64,000 bases of DNA from the NCBI RefSeq assembly GCF_051020955.1, contig NC_135027.1, positions 1,860,001 through 1,924,000 on the forward strand, written 5' to 3'. The position numbers and the translations under genes were made by a program. Shown piece after piece: positions 54,066 through 64,000 of this stretch; position 1 is the first letter of the stretch; each line of letters starts with the position of its first letter. The notes beneath the pieces were generated by a model that did not search any database, was not told the DNA's origin, and worked only from the letters and a program-made list of their open reading frames with translations. The stretch is from Megalopta genalis (lineage: Eukaryota > Arthropoda > Insecta > Hymenoptera > Halictidae).

Positions 54066-55989
54066 TGCCCGAATCTGCCCGAATCTGCCCGACTTGCCCG
54101 AATCTGCCCGAATTTGCCCGACCTGCCCGACTTGCCCGAATCTGCCCGACCTGCCCGACTTGCCCGACGTGCCCGAATCTGCCCGAATCTGCCCGACATG
54201 CCCGAATCTGCCCGACATGCCCGAATCTGCCGCTATCAGCCCCTATCTGGCCGAATCTGCCCATATCTGCCCGAATCTGCCGCTATCAGCCCCTATCTGC
54301 TCGAATCTGCCCGAATCTGCCCGACTTGCCCGAATCTGCCCGACCTGCCCGAATCTGCCCGACATGCCCGAATCTGCCCGACCTGCCCGACCTGCCCGAA
54401 ACTGCCCGAATCTGCCCATATCTGCCCGACCTGCCCGACCTGCCCGAAACTGCCCGAATCTGCCCATATCTGCCCGACCTGCCCGACCTGCCCGAATCTG
54501 CCCGAATCTGCCCGAATCTGCCCGAATTTGCCCGACCTGCCCGAATCTGCCCGAATCTGCCCGACCTGCCCGAATCTGCCCGACATGCCCGAATCTGCCC
54601 GACTTGCCCGAATCTGCCCGACCTGCCCGAATCTGCGCGAATCTGCCCGACATGCCCGAATCTGCCCGACCTGCCCGACTTGCCCGAATCTGCCCGAATT
54701 TGCCCGACCTGCCCGAATCTGCCCGACCTGCCCGACTTGCCCGAATCTGCCCGAATTTGCCCGACCTGCCCGACTTGCCCAAATCTGCCCGACATGCCCG
54801 AATCTGCCCGAATCTGCCCGAATTTGAATTTCTCGGATTTAGCTGTTTTCTCGAATTTAGCTGTTTTCCCGAATCTGCCCGACCTGCCCGACATGCTCGA
54901 ATCTGCCCGAACCTGCCCGAATCTGCCGCTATCAGCCCCTATCTGCCCGAATTTGCCCATATCTGCCCGAATCTGCCCGACCTGCCCGACATGCTCGAAT
55001 CTGCCCGACATGCCCGAATCTGCCGCTATCAGCCCCTATCTGCCCGAATTTGCCCATATCTGCCCGAATCTGCCCGACTTGCCCGAATCTGCCCGACCTG
55101 CCCGAATCTGCCCGAATCTGCCCATATCTGCCCGAATCTGCCCGAATCTGCCCGAATCTGCCCATATCTGCCCGAATCTGCCCGAATCTGCCCGAATTTG
55201 CCCGACCTGCCCGACATGCCCGAATCTGCCCGACTTGCCCGAATCTGCCCGACATGCCCGAATCTGCCCGACCTGCCCGACTTGCCCGAATCTGCCCGAA
55301 TTTGCCCGACCTGCCCGAATCTGCCCGACCTGCCCGACTTGCCCGAATCTGCCCATATCTGCCCGACCTGCCCGAAACTGCCCGAATCTGCCCATATCTG
55401 CCCGAATTTGCCCGACCTGCCCGAATCTGCCCGACCTGCCCGACTTGCCCGAGTCTGACCGAATTTGCCCGACCTGCCCGACTTGCCCGAATCTGCCCGA
55501 CATGCCCGAATCTGCCCGACCTGCCCGACCTGCCGAATCTGCCCATATCTGCCCGACCTGCCCGACCTGCCCGAAACTGCCCGAATCTGCCCGACATGCC
55601 CGAATCTGCCCGAATCTGCCCGAATTTGAATTTCTCGGATTTAGCTGTTTTCTCGAATTTAGCTGTTTTCCCGAATCTGCCCGACCTGCCCGACATGCTC
55701 GAATCTGCCCGAATCTGCCGCTATCAGCCCCTATCTGCCCGAATCTGCCCATATCTGCCCGAGTCTGACCGAATCTGCCCGAATCTGCCCGACATGCCCG
55801 AATCTGCCCGACCTGCCCGACTTGCCCGAATCTGCCCGAATCTGCCCGACCTGCCCGACCTGCCCGAAACTGCCCGAATCTGCCCATATCTGCCCGACCT
55901 GCCCGACCTGCCCGAATCTGCCCGAATTTGCCCGACCTGCCCGACTTGCCCGAATCTGCCCGAATTTGCCCATATCTGCCCGAATCTGC
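54066..55989 (-). repeat. 6.3-kb-offset duplication, copy 1
   Basis: Matches about 60363-62307. The offset is 6297 through 54.8 kb, 6307 after one extra ten-base word in the partner near 61090, and 6317-6318 after another near 61500. It shares the unusual CTGCGCGAATC word (54634 and 60931) and a CTTGCCCAAATC word (54777 and 61074). Confidence 0.86.
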
Positions 55990-56041
55990 CCGAATTTGCC
56001 CGACCTGCCCGACATGCCCGAATCTGCCCGACCTGCCCGAC

Positions 56042-57873
56042 TTGCCCGACGTGCCCGAATCTGCCCGAATCTGCCCGACCTGCCCGAATCTGCCCGACAT
56101 GCCCGAATCTGCCGCTATCAGCCCCTATCTGGCCGAATCTGCCCATATCTGCCCGAATCTGCCGCTATCAGCCCCTATCTGCTCGAATCTGCCCGAATCT
56201 GCCCGACTTGCCCGAATCTGCCCGACCTGCCGAATCTGCCCGACATGCCCGAATCTGCCCGATCTGCCCGACCTGCCCGAAACTGCCCGAATCTGCCCAT
56301 ATCTGCCCGACCTGCCCGACCTGCCCGAAACTGCCCGAATCTGCCCATATCTGCCCGACCTGCCCGACATGCCCGAATCTGCCCGAATCTGCCCGAATCT
56401 GCCCGAATTTGCCCGAATCTGCCCGAATTTGCCCGACCTGCCCGAATCTGCCCGACCTGCCCGACTTGCCCGAATCTGCCCGAATTTGCCCGACTTGCCC
56501 GAATCTGCCCGAATTTGCCCGACCTGCCCGAATCTGCCCGAATCTGCCCGAATCTGCCCGAATCTGCCCGACATGCCCGAATCTGCCCGACTTGCCCGAA
56601 TCTGCCCGACCTGCCCGAATCTGCCCGAATCTGCCCGACATGCCCGAATCTGCCCGACTTGCCCGAATCTGCCCGAATCTGCCCGACCTGCCCGACTTGC
56701 CCGAATCTGCCCGAATTTGCCCGACCTGCCCGACTTGCCCGAATCTGCCCGAATCTGCCCGAATTTGAATTTCTCGGATTTAGCTGTTTTCTCGAATTTA
56801 GCTGTTTTCCCGAATCTGCCCGACCTGCCCGACATGCTCGAATCTGCCCGAACCTGCCCGAATCTGCCGCTATCAGCCCCTATCTGCCCGAATTTGCCCA
56901 TATCTGCCCGAATCTGGCCGACCTGCCCGACATGCTCGAATCTGCCCGACATGCCCGAATCTGCCGCTATCAGCCCCTATCTGCCCGAATTTGCCCATAT
57001 CTGCCCGAATCTGCCCGACTTGCCCGAATCTGCCCGACCTGCCCGAATCTGCCCGAATCTGCCGCTATCAGCCCCTATCTGCCCGAATCTGCCCATATCT
57101 GCCCGAGTCTGACCGAATCTGCCCGAATCTGCCCGACTTGCCCGAATCTGCCCGACCTGCCCGAATCTGCCCGACTTGCCCGAATCTGCCCGACTTGCCC
57201 GAATCTGCCCGAATTTGCCCGACCTGCCCGACTTGCCCGAATCTGCCCGACCTGCCCGACTTGCCCGACGTGCCCGAATCTGCCCGAATCTGCCCGACCT
57301 GCCCGAATCTGCCCGACATGCCCGAATCTGCCGCTATCAGCCCCTATCTGGCCGAATCTGCCCATATCTGCCCGAATCTGCCGCTATCAGCCCCTATCTG
57401 CTCGAATCTGCCCGAATCTGCCCGACTGCCCGAATCTGCCCGACCTGCCCGAATCTGCCCGACATGCCCGAATCTGCCCGATCTGCCCGACCTGCCCGAA
57501 ACTGCCCGAATCTGCCCATATCTGCCCGACCTGCCCGACCTGCCCGAAACTGCCCGAATCTGCCCATATCTGCCCGACCTGCCCGACCTGCCCGAATCTG
57601 CCCGAATCTGCCCGAATCTGCCCGAATTTGCCCGACCTGCCCGAATCTGCCCGAATCTGCCCGACCTGCCGAATCTGCCCGAATTTGCCCGACCTGCCCG
57701 ACTTGCCCGAATCTGCCCGACCTGCCCGACTTGCCCGACGTGCCGGAATCTGCCCGACATGCCCGAATCTGCCCGACCTGCCCGACCTGCCCGAAACTGC
57801 CCGAATCTGCCCATATCTGCCCGACCTGCCCGACCTGCCCGAAACTGCCCGAATCTGCCCGAATTTGCCCGAC
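56042..57873 (-). repeat. 2.5-kb-offset duplication, copy 1
   Basis: Matches about 58533-60358 at offsets of 2488-2491. The offset drifts because single Cs are missing at several places, mostly in the second copy. It shares GACGTGCCGGAATC (57739 and 60229) and CTGGCCGACC (56918 and 59404). Confidence 0.85.
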
Positions 57874-58532
57874 CTGCCCGACTTGCCCGAATCTGCCCGA
57901 CATGCCCGAATCTGCCCGAATCTGCCCGAATCTGCCCGAATTTGAATTTCTCGGATTTAGCTGTTTTCTCGAATTTAGCTGTTTTCCCGAATCTGCCCGA
58001 CCTGCCCGACATGCTCGAATCTGCCCGAACCTGCCCGAATCTGCCGCTATCAGCCCCTATCTGCCCGAATTTGCCCATATCTGCCCGAATCTGCCCGACC
58101 TGCCCGACATGCTCGAATCTGCCCGACATGCCCGAATCTGCCGCTATCAGCCCCTATCTGCCCGAATTTGCCCATATCTGCCCGAATCTGCCCGACTTGC
58201 CGAATCTGCCCGACCTGCCCGAATCTGCCCGAATCTGCCGCTATCAGCCCCTATCTGCCCGAATTTGCCATATCTGCCCGAATCTGCCCGACTTGCCCGA
58301 ATCTGCCCGACCTGCCCGAATCTGCCCGAATCTGCCGCTATCAGCCCCTATCTGCCCGAATCTGCCCATATCTGCCCGAGTCTGACCGAATCTGCCCGAA
58401 TCTGCCCGACTTGCCCGAATCTGCCCGACCTGCCCGAATCTGCCCGACTTGCCCGAATCTGCCCGACTTGCCCGAATCTGCCCGAATTTGCCCGACCTGC
58501 CCGACTTGCCCGAATCTGCCGACCTGCCCGAC

Positions 58533-60358
58533 TTGCCCGACGTGCCCGAATCTGCCCGAATCTGCCCGACCTGCCCGAATCTGCCCGACATGCCCGAATC
58601 TGCCGCTATCAGCCCCTATCTGGCCGAATCTGCCCATATCTGCCCGAATCTGCCGCTATCAGCCCCTATCTGCTCGAATCTGCCCGAATCTGCCCGACTT
58701 GCCCGAATCTGCCCGACCTGCCCGAATCTGCCCGACATGCCCGAATCTGCCCGATCTGCCCGACCTGCCCGAAACTGCCCGAATCTGCCCATATCTGCCC
58801 GACCTGCCCGACCTGCCCGAAACTGCCCGAATCTGCCCATATCTGCCCGACCTGCCCGACATGCCGAATCTGCCCGAATCTGCCCGAATCTGCCGAATTT
58901 GCCCGAATCTGCCCGAATTTGCCCGACCTGCCCGAATCTGCCCGACCTGCCCGACTTGCCCGAATCTGCCCGAATTTGCCCGACTTGCCCGAATCTGCCC
59001 GAATTTGCCCGACCTGCCCGAATCTGCCCGAATCTGCCCGAATCTGCCCGAATCTGCCCGACATGCCCGAATCTGCCCGACTTGCCCGAATCTGCCCGAC
59101 CTGCCCGAATCTGCCCGAATCTGCCCGACATGCCGAATCTGCCCGACTTGCCCGAATCTGCCCGAATCTGCCCGACCTGCCCGACTTGCCGAATCTGCCC
59201 GAATTTGCCCGACCTGCCCGACTTGCCCGAATCTGCCCGAATCTGCCCGAATTTGAATTTCTCGGATTTAGCTGTTTTCTCGAATTTAGCTGTTTTCCCG
59301 AATCTGCCCGACCTGCCCGACATGCTCGAATCTGCCCGAACCTGCCCGAATCTGCCGCTATCAGCCCCTATCTGCCCGAATTTGCCCATATCTGCCCGAA
59401 TCTGGCCGACCTGCCCGACATGCTCGAATCTGCCCGACATGCCCGAATCTGCCGCTATCAGCCCCTATCTGCCCGAATTTGCCCATATCTGCCCGAATCT
59501 GCCCGACTTGCCCGAATCTGCCCGACCTGCCCGAATCTGCCCGAATCTGCCGCTATCAGCCCCTATCTGCCCGAATCTGCCCATATCTGCCCGAGTCTGA
59601 CCGAATCTGCCCGAATCTGCCCGACTTGCCGAATCTGCCCGACCTGCCCGAATCTGCCCGACTTGCCCGAATCTGCCCGACTTGCCCGAATCTGCCCGAA
59701 TTTGCCCGACCTGCCCGACTTGCCCGAATCTGCCCGACCTGCCCGACTTGCCCGACGTGCCCGAATCTGCCCGAATCTGCCCGACCTGCCCGAATCTGCC
59801 CGACATGCCCGAATCTGCCGCTATCAGCCCCTATCTGGCCGAATCTGCCCATATCTGCCCGAATCTGCCGCTATCAGCCCCTATCTGCTCGAATCTGCCC
59901 GAATCTGCCCGACTTGCCCGAATCTGCCCGACCTGCCGAATCTGCCCGACATGCCCGAATCTGCCCGATCTGCCCGACCTGCCCGAAACTGCCCGAATCT
60001 GCCCATATCTGCCCGACCTGCCCGACCTGCCCGAAACTGCCCGAATCTGCCCATATCTGCCCGACCTGCCCGACCTGCCCGAATCTGCCCGAATCTGCCC
60101 GAATCTGCCCGAATTTGCCGACCTGCCCGAATCTGCCCGAATCTGCCCGACCTGCCCGAATCTGCCCGAATTTGCCCGACCTGCCCGACTTGCCCGAATC
60201 TGCCCGACCTGCCCGACTTGCCCGACGTGCCGGAATCTGCCCGACATGCCCGAATCTGCTCGACCTGCCCGACCTGCCCGAAACTGCCCGAATCTGCCCA
60301 TATCTGCCCGACCTGCCCGACCTGCCCGAAACTGCCCGAATCTGCCCGAATTTGCCCG
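58533..60358 (-). repeat. 2.5-kb-offset duplication, copy 2
   Basis: Second copy of 56042-57873. It has one-base C losses near 58863, 58893, 59132, 59188, 59629, 59937 and 60118, most at positions where the partner keeps CCC. Confidence 0.85.
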
Positions 60359-60362
60359 GACC

Positions 60363-62307
60363 TGCCCGAATCTGCCCGAATCTGCCCGACTTGCCCGAAT
60401 CTGCCCGAATTTGCCCGACCTGCCCGACTTGCCCGAATCTGCCCGACCTGCCCGACTTGCCCGACGTGCCCGAATCTGCCCGAATCTGCCCGACATGCCC
60501 GAATCTGCCCGACATGCCCGAATCTGCCGCTATCAGCCCCTATCTGGCCGAATCTGCCCATATCTGCCCGAATCTGCCGCTATCAGCCCCTATCTGCTCG
60601 AATCTGCCCGAATCTGCCCGACTTGCCCGAATCTGCCCGACCTGCCCGAATCTGCCCGACATGCCCGAATCTGCCCGACCTGCCCGACCTGCCCGAAACT
60701 GCCCGAATCTGCCCATATCTGCCCGACCTGCCCGACCTGCCCGAAACTGCCCGAATCTGCCCATATCTGCCCGACCTGCCCGACCTGCCCGAATCTGCCC
60801 GAATCTGCCCGAATCTGCCCGAATTTGCCCGACCTGCCCGAATCTGCCCGAATCTGCCCGACCTGCCCGAATCTGCCCGACATGCCCGAATCTGCCCGAC
60901 TTGCCCGAATCTGCCCGACCTGCCCGAATCTGCGCGAATCTGCCCGACATGCCCGAATCTGCCCGACCTGCCCGACTTGCCCGAATCTGCCCGAATTTGC
61001 CCGACCTGCCCGAATCTGCCCGACCTGCCCGACTTGCCCGAATCTGCCCGAATTTGCCCGACCTGCCCGACTTGCCCAAATCTGCCCGACATGCCCGAAT
61101 CTGCCCGAATCTGCCCGAATCTGCCCGAATTTGAATTTCTCGGATTTAGCTGTTTTCTCGAATTTAGCTGTTTTCCCGAATCTGCCCGACCTGCCCGACA
61201 TGCTCGAATCTGCCCGAACCTGCCCGAATCTGCCGCTATCAGCCCCTATCTGCCCGAATTTGCCCATATCTGCCCGAATCTGCCCGACCTGCCCGACATG
61301 CTCGAATCTGCCCGACATGCCCGAATCTGCCGCTATCAGCCCCTATCTGCCCGAATTTGCCCATATCTGCCCGAATCTGCCCGACTTGCCCGAATCTGCC
61401 CGACCTGCCCGAATCTGCCCGAATCTGCCCATATCTGCCCGAATCTGCCCGAATCTGCCCGAATCTGCCCATATCTGCCCGAATCTGCCCGAATCTGCCC
61501 GAATCTGCCCGAATTTGCCCGACCTGCCCGACATGCCCGAATCTGCCCGACTTGCCCGAATCTGCCCGACATGCCCGAATCTGCCCGACCTGCCCGACTT
61601 GCCCGAATCTGCCCGAATTTGCCCGACCTGCCCGAATCTGCCCGACCTGCCCGACTTGCCCGAATCTGCCCATATCTGCCCGACCTGCCCGAAACTGCCC
61701 GAATCTGCCCATATCTGCCCGAATTTGCCCGACCTGCCCGAATCTGCCCGACCTGCCCGACTTGCCCGAGTCTGACCGAATTTGCCCGACCTGCCCGACT
61801 TGCCCGAATCTGCCCGACATGCCCGAATCTGCCCGACCTGCCCGACCTGCCCGAATCTGCCCATATCTGCCCGACCTGCCCGACCTGCCCGAAACTGCCC
61901 GAATCTGCCCGACATGCCCGAATCTGCCCGAATCTGCCCGAATTTGAATTTCTCGGATTTAGCTGTTTTCTCGAATTTAGCTGTTTTCCCGAATCTGCCC
62001 GACCTGCCCGACATGCTCGAATCTGCCCGAATCTGCCGCTATCAGCCCCTATCTGCCCGAATCTGCCCATATCTGCCCGAGTCTGACCGAATCTGCCCGA
62101 ATCTGCCCGACATGCCCGAATCTGCCCGACCTGCCCGACTTGCCCGAATCTGCCCGAATCTGCCCGACCTGCCCGACCTGCCCGAAACTGCCCGAATCTG
62201 CCCATATCTGCCCGACCTGCCCGACCTGCCCGAATCTGCCCGAATTTGCCCGACCTGCCCGACTTGCCCGAATCTGCCCGAATTTGCCCATATCTGCCCG
62301 AATCTGC
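60363..62307 (-). repeat. 6.3-kb-offset duplication, copy 2
   Basis: Second copy of 54066-55989 with two extra ten-base AATCTGCCCG words. Confidence 0.86.
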
Positions 62308-64000
62308 CCGACTTGCCCGAATCTGCCCGACCTGCCCGAATCTGCCCGAATCTGCCCATATCTGCCCGAATCTGCCCGAATCTGCCCGAATCTGCCCATA
62401 TCTGCCCGAATCTGCCCGAATTTGCCCGACCTGCCCGACATGCCCGAATCTGCCCGACTTGCCCGAATCTGCCCGACCTGCCCGAATCTGCCCGAATCTG
62501 CCCGACATGCCCGAATCTGCCCGACCTGCCCGACTTGCCCGAATCTGCCCGAATTTGCCCGACCTGCCCGAATCTGCCCGACCTGCCCGACTTGCCCGAA
62601 TCTGCCCGAATTTGCCCGACTTGCCCGAATCTGCCCGAATTTGCCCGACCTGCCCGACTTGCCCGAATCTGCCCGACATGCCCGAATCTGCCCGAATCTG
62701 CCCGAATTTGCCCGACCTGCCCGAATCTGCCCGACCTGCCCGACTTGCCCGAATCTGCCCGAATTTGCCCGACCTGCCCGACTTGCCCGAATCTGCCCGA
62801 CATGCCCGAATCTGCCCGAATCTGCCCGAATCTGCCCGAATCTGCCCGAATTTGAATTTCTCGGATTTAGCTGTTTTCTCGAATTTAGCTGTTTTCCCGA
62901 ATCTGCCCGACCTGCCCGACATGCTCGAATCTGCCCGAACCTGCCCGAATCTGCCGCTATCAGCCCCTATCTGCCCGAATTTGCCCATATCTGCCCGAAT
63001 CTGCCCGACCTGCCCGACATGCTCGAATCTGCCCGACATGCCCGAATCTGCCGCTATCAGCCCCTATCTGCCCGAATTTGCCCATATCTGCCCGAATCTG
63101 CCCGACTTGCCCGAATCTGCCCGACCTGCCCGAATCTGCCCGAATCTGCCGCTATCAGCCCCTATCTGCCCGAATCTGCCCATGTCTGCCCGAGTCTGAC
63201 CGAATCTGCCCGAATCTGCCCGACTTGCCCGACGTGCCCGAATCTGCCCGAATCTGCCCGACCTGCCCGAATCTGCCCGACATGCCCGAATCTGCCGCTA
63301 TCAGCCCCTATCTGCCCGAATCTGCCCATATCTGCCCGAATCTGCCGCTATCAGCCCCTATCTGCTCGAATCTGCCCGAATCTGCCCGACTTGCACGAAT
63401 CTGCCCGACCTGCCCGAATCTGCCCGACATGCCCGAATCTGCCCGACCTGCCCGACCTGCCCGAAACTGCCCGAAACTGCCCGAATCTGCCCGACCTGCC
63501 CGACTTGCCCGAATCTGCCAGAATTTGCCCGACCTGCCCGAATCTGCCCGACCTGCCCGACTTGCCCGAATCTGCCCGAATTTGCCCGACTTGCCCGAAT
63601 CTGCCCGAATTTGCCCGACCTGCCCGACTTGCCCGAATCTGCCCGACTTGCCCGAATCTGCCCGACCTGCCCGAATCTGCCCGACATGCCCGAATCTGCC
63701 CGACTTGCCCGAATCTGCCCGACCTGCCCGAATCTGCCCGAATCTGCCCGACATGCCCGAATCTGCCCGACCTGCCCGACTTGCCCGAATCTGCCCGAAT
63801 TTGCCCGACCTGCCCGAATCTGCCCGACCTGCCCGACTTGCCCGAATCTGCCCGAATTTGCCCGACCTGCCCGACTTGCCCAAATCTGCCCGACATGCCC
63901 GAATCTGCCCGAATCTGCCCGAATCTGCCCGAATCTGCCCGAATCTGCCCATATCTGCCCGAATCTGCCCGAATCTGCCCGAATCTGCCCGAATCTGCCC

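Larger units (their letters stand above)
8791..62855 (+). repeat. Dispersed short 18-bp spacer family (about 50 copies)
   Basis: Between long blocks, the C-rich array is punctuated by a spacer of about 45 bases. It is entered through CCCGAATTTGAATTTCTCGG and left through CTCGAATTTAGCTGTTTTCC, followed almost always by ACCTGCCCGACATGCTCG. Its two and a half 18-bp units equal the first and last units of the long blocks, so it can be read as a long block with the middle missing. Spacing is irregular, from about 260 to 1900 bases. Confidence 0.9.
52081..64000 (-). repeat. Terminal C-rich 9/10-bp stretch (about 12 kb)
   Basis: Uninterrupted 9/10-bp words except for eight short 18-bp spacers near 54827, 55628, 56768, 57943, 59259, 61134, 61946 and 62855. 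Local markers absent from the rest of the window are CTTGCCCGACGTGCCCG (first near 52675, last near 63232), CTATCTGGCCGAATC (first near 52754, last near 60545) and CCCGATCTGCCCG (six times, 52.9-59.97 kb). A 48-base compound (two ACCTGCCCG, then AAACTGCCCG, AATCTGCCCA, TATCTGCCCG) is doubled in most modules. The stretch runs off the end of the window still in repeat. Confidence 0.95.

Noticed and set aside
57176..62086. Very long open reading frame (about 1636 codons) on the top strand, and similar long frames throughout both strands
   Set aside because: The frames exist because the repeat units lack stop codons. They overlap other open frames in several phases and on the opposite strand, the peptides are pure low-complexity periods, starts and ends fall at arbitrary repeat variants, and matched copies shift frame at one-base indels with no compensation.
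1..64000. Search for tRNA, rRNA, LTR or other transposon remnants, and promoters
   Set aside because: No stretch departs from the three satellite families by more than scattered substitutions, so there is no sequence left in which such features could lie.

Overview
The whole 64 kb window is satellite DNA. I found no gene, RNA gene, mobile element or unique-sequence anchor in it. Everything except one 100-base run of N can be described with three short repeat families: a GC-rich 9/10-bp unit (consensus TTCGGGCAGA on its G-rich strand), an AT-richer 18-bp unit (consensus GATTTAGCTGATTTCTCG), and a 7-bp unit (ATCCCAT alternating with ATCCCGG). Megabase-style nested satellites and an N-filled scaffold gap point to a eukaryotic nuclear chromosome, perhaps pericentromeric, subtelomeric or another heterochromatic block. 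The sequence does not let me name the organism or lineage.

Layout. Positions 1-7931 carry the 9/10-bp family with the G-rich strand on top. Five blocks of the 7-bp family interrupt it (about 3645-3860, 4455-4868, 5587-5859, 6089-6318, 7525-7895), and each ends in the same near-perfect inverted repeat. Positions 7932-8031 are a 100-N assembly gap. From 8032 to 64000 the same 9/10-bp family continues with its G-rich strand on the bottom (top strand reads TCTGCCCGAA). There it alternates with 19 long blocks and about 50 short spacers of the 18-bp family. The 7-bp family was seen only left of the gap and the 18-bp family only right of it.

Higher-order structure. The basic units are assembled into modules that were copied in direct orientation at several scales: about 1.0 kb (1.1-3.0 kb), 3.6 kb (8.0-13.8 kb), an adjoining pair of roughly 8 kb units (12.19-20.23 and 20.22-27.99 kb), 2.5 kb (30.9-35.0 kb), 1.6 and 2.2 kb (36.1-40.9 kb), 3.7-3.9 kb and 1.24 kb (42.9-50.4 kb), and 2.5 and 6.3 kb (54.1-62.3 kb). 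Copies often differ at only a few positions, so the duplications look recent or the array is being homogenised.

Long stop-free reading frames occur on both strands because the repeat units contain almost no stop codons. I regard none of them as genes. The most interesting features are the strand-orientation flip at the gap, the conserved fold-back junction at the end of every 7-bp block, a one-base difference that separates the left and right versions of a shared module, the fixed ends and variable middles of the 18-bp blocks, and continuous G-quadruplex-compatible spacing of GGG runs over tens of kilobases. Coordinates of block and duplication edges were read by eye and may be off by a unit or so.
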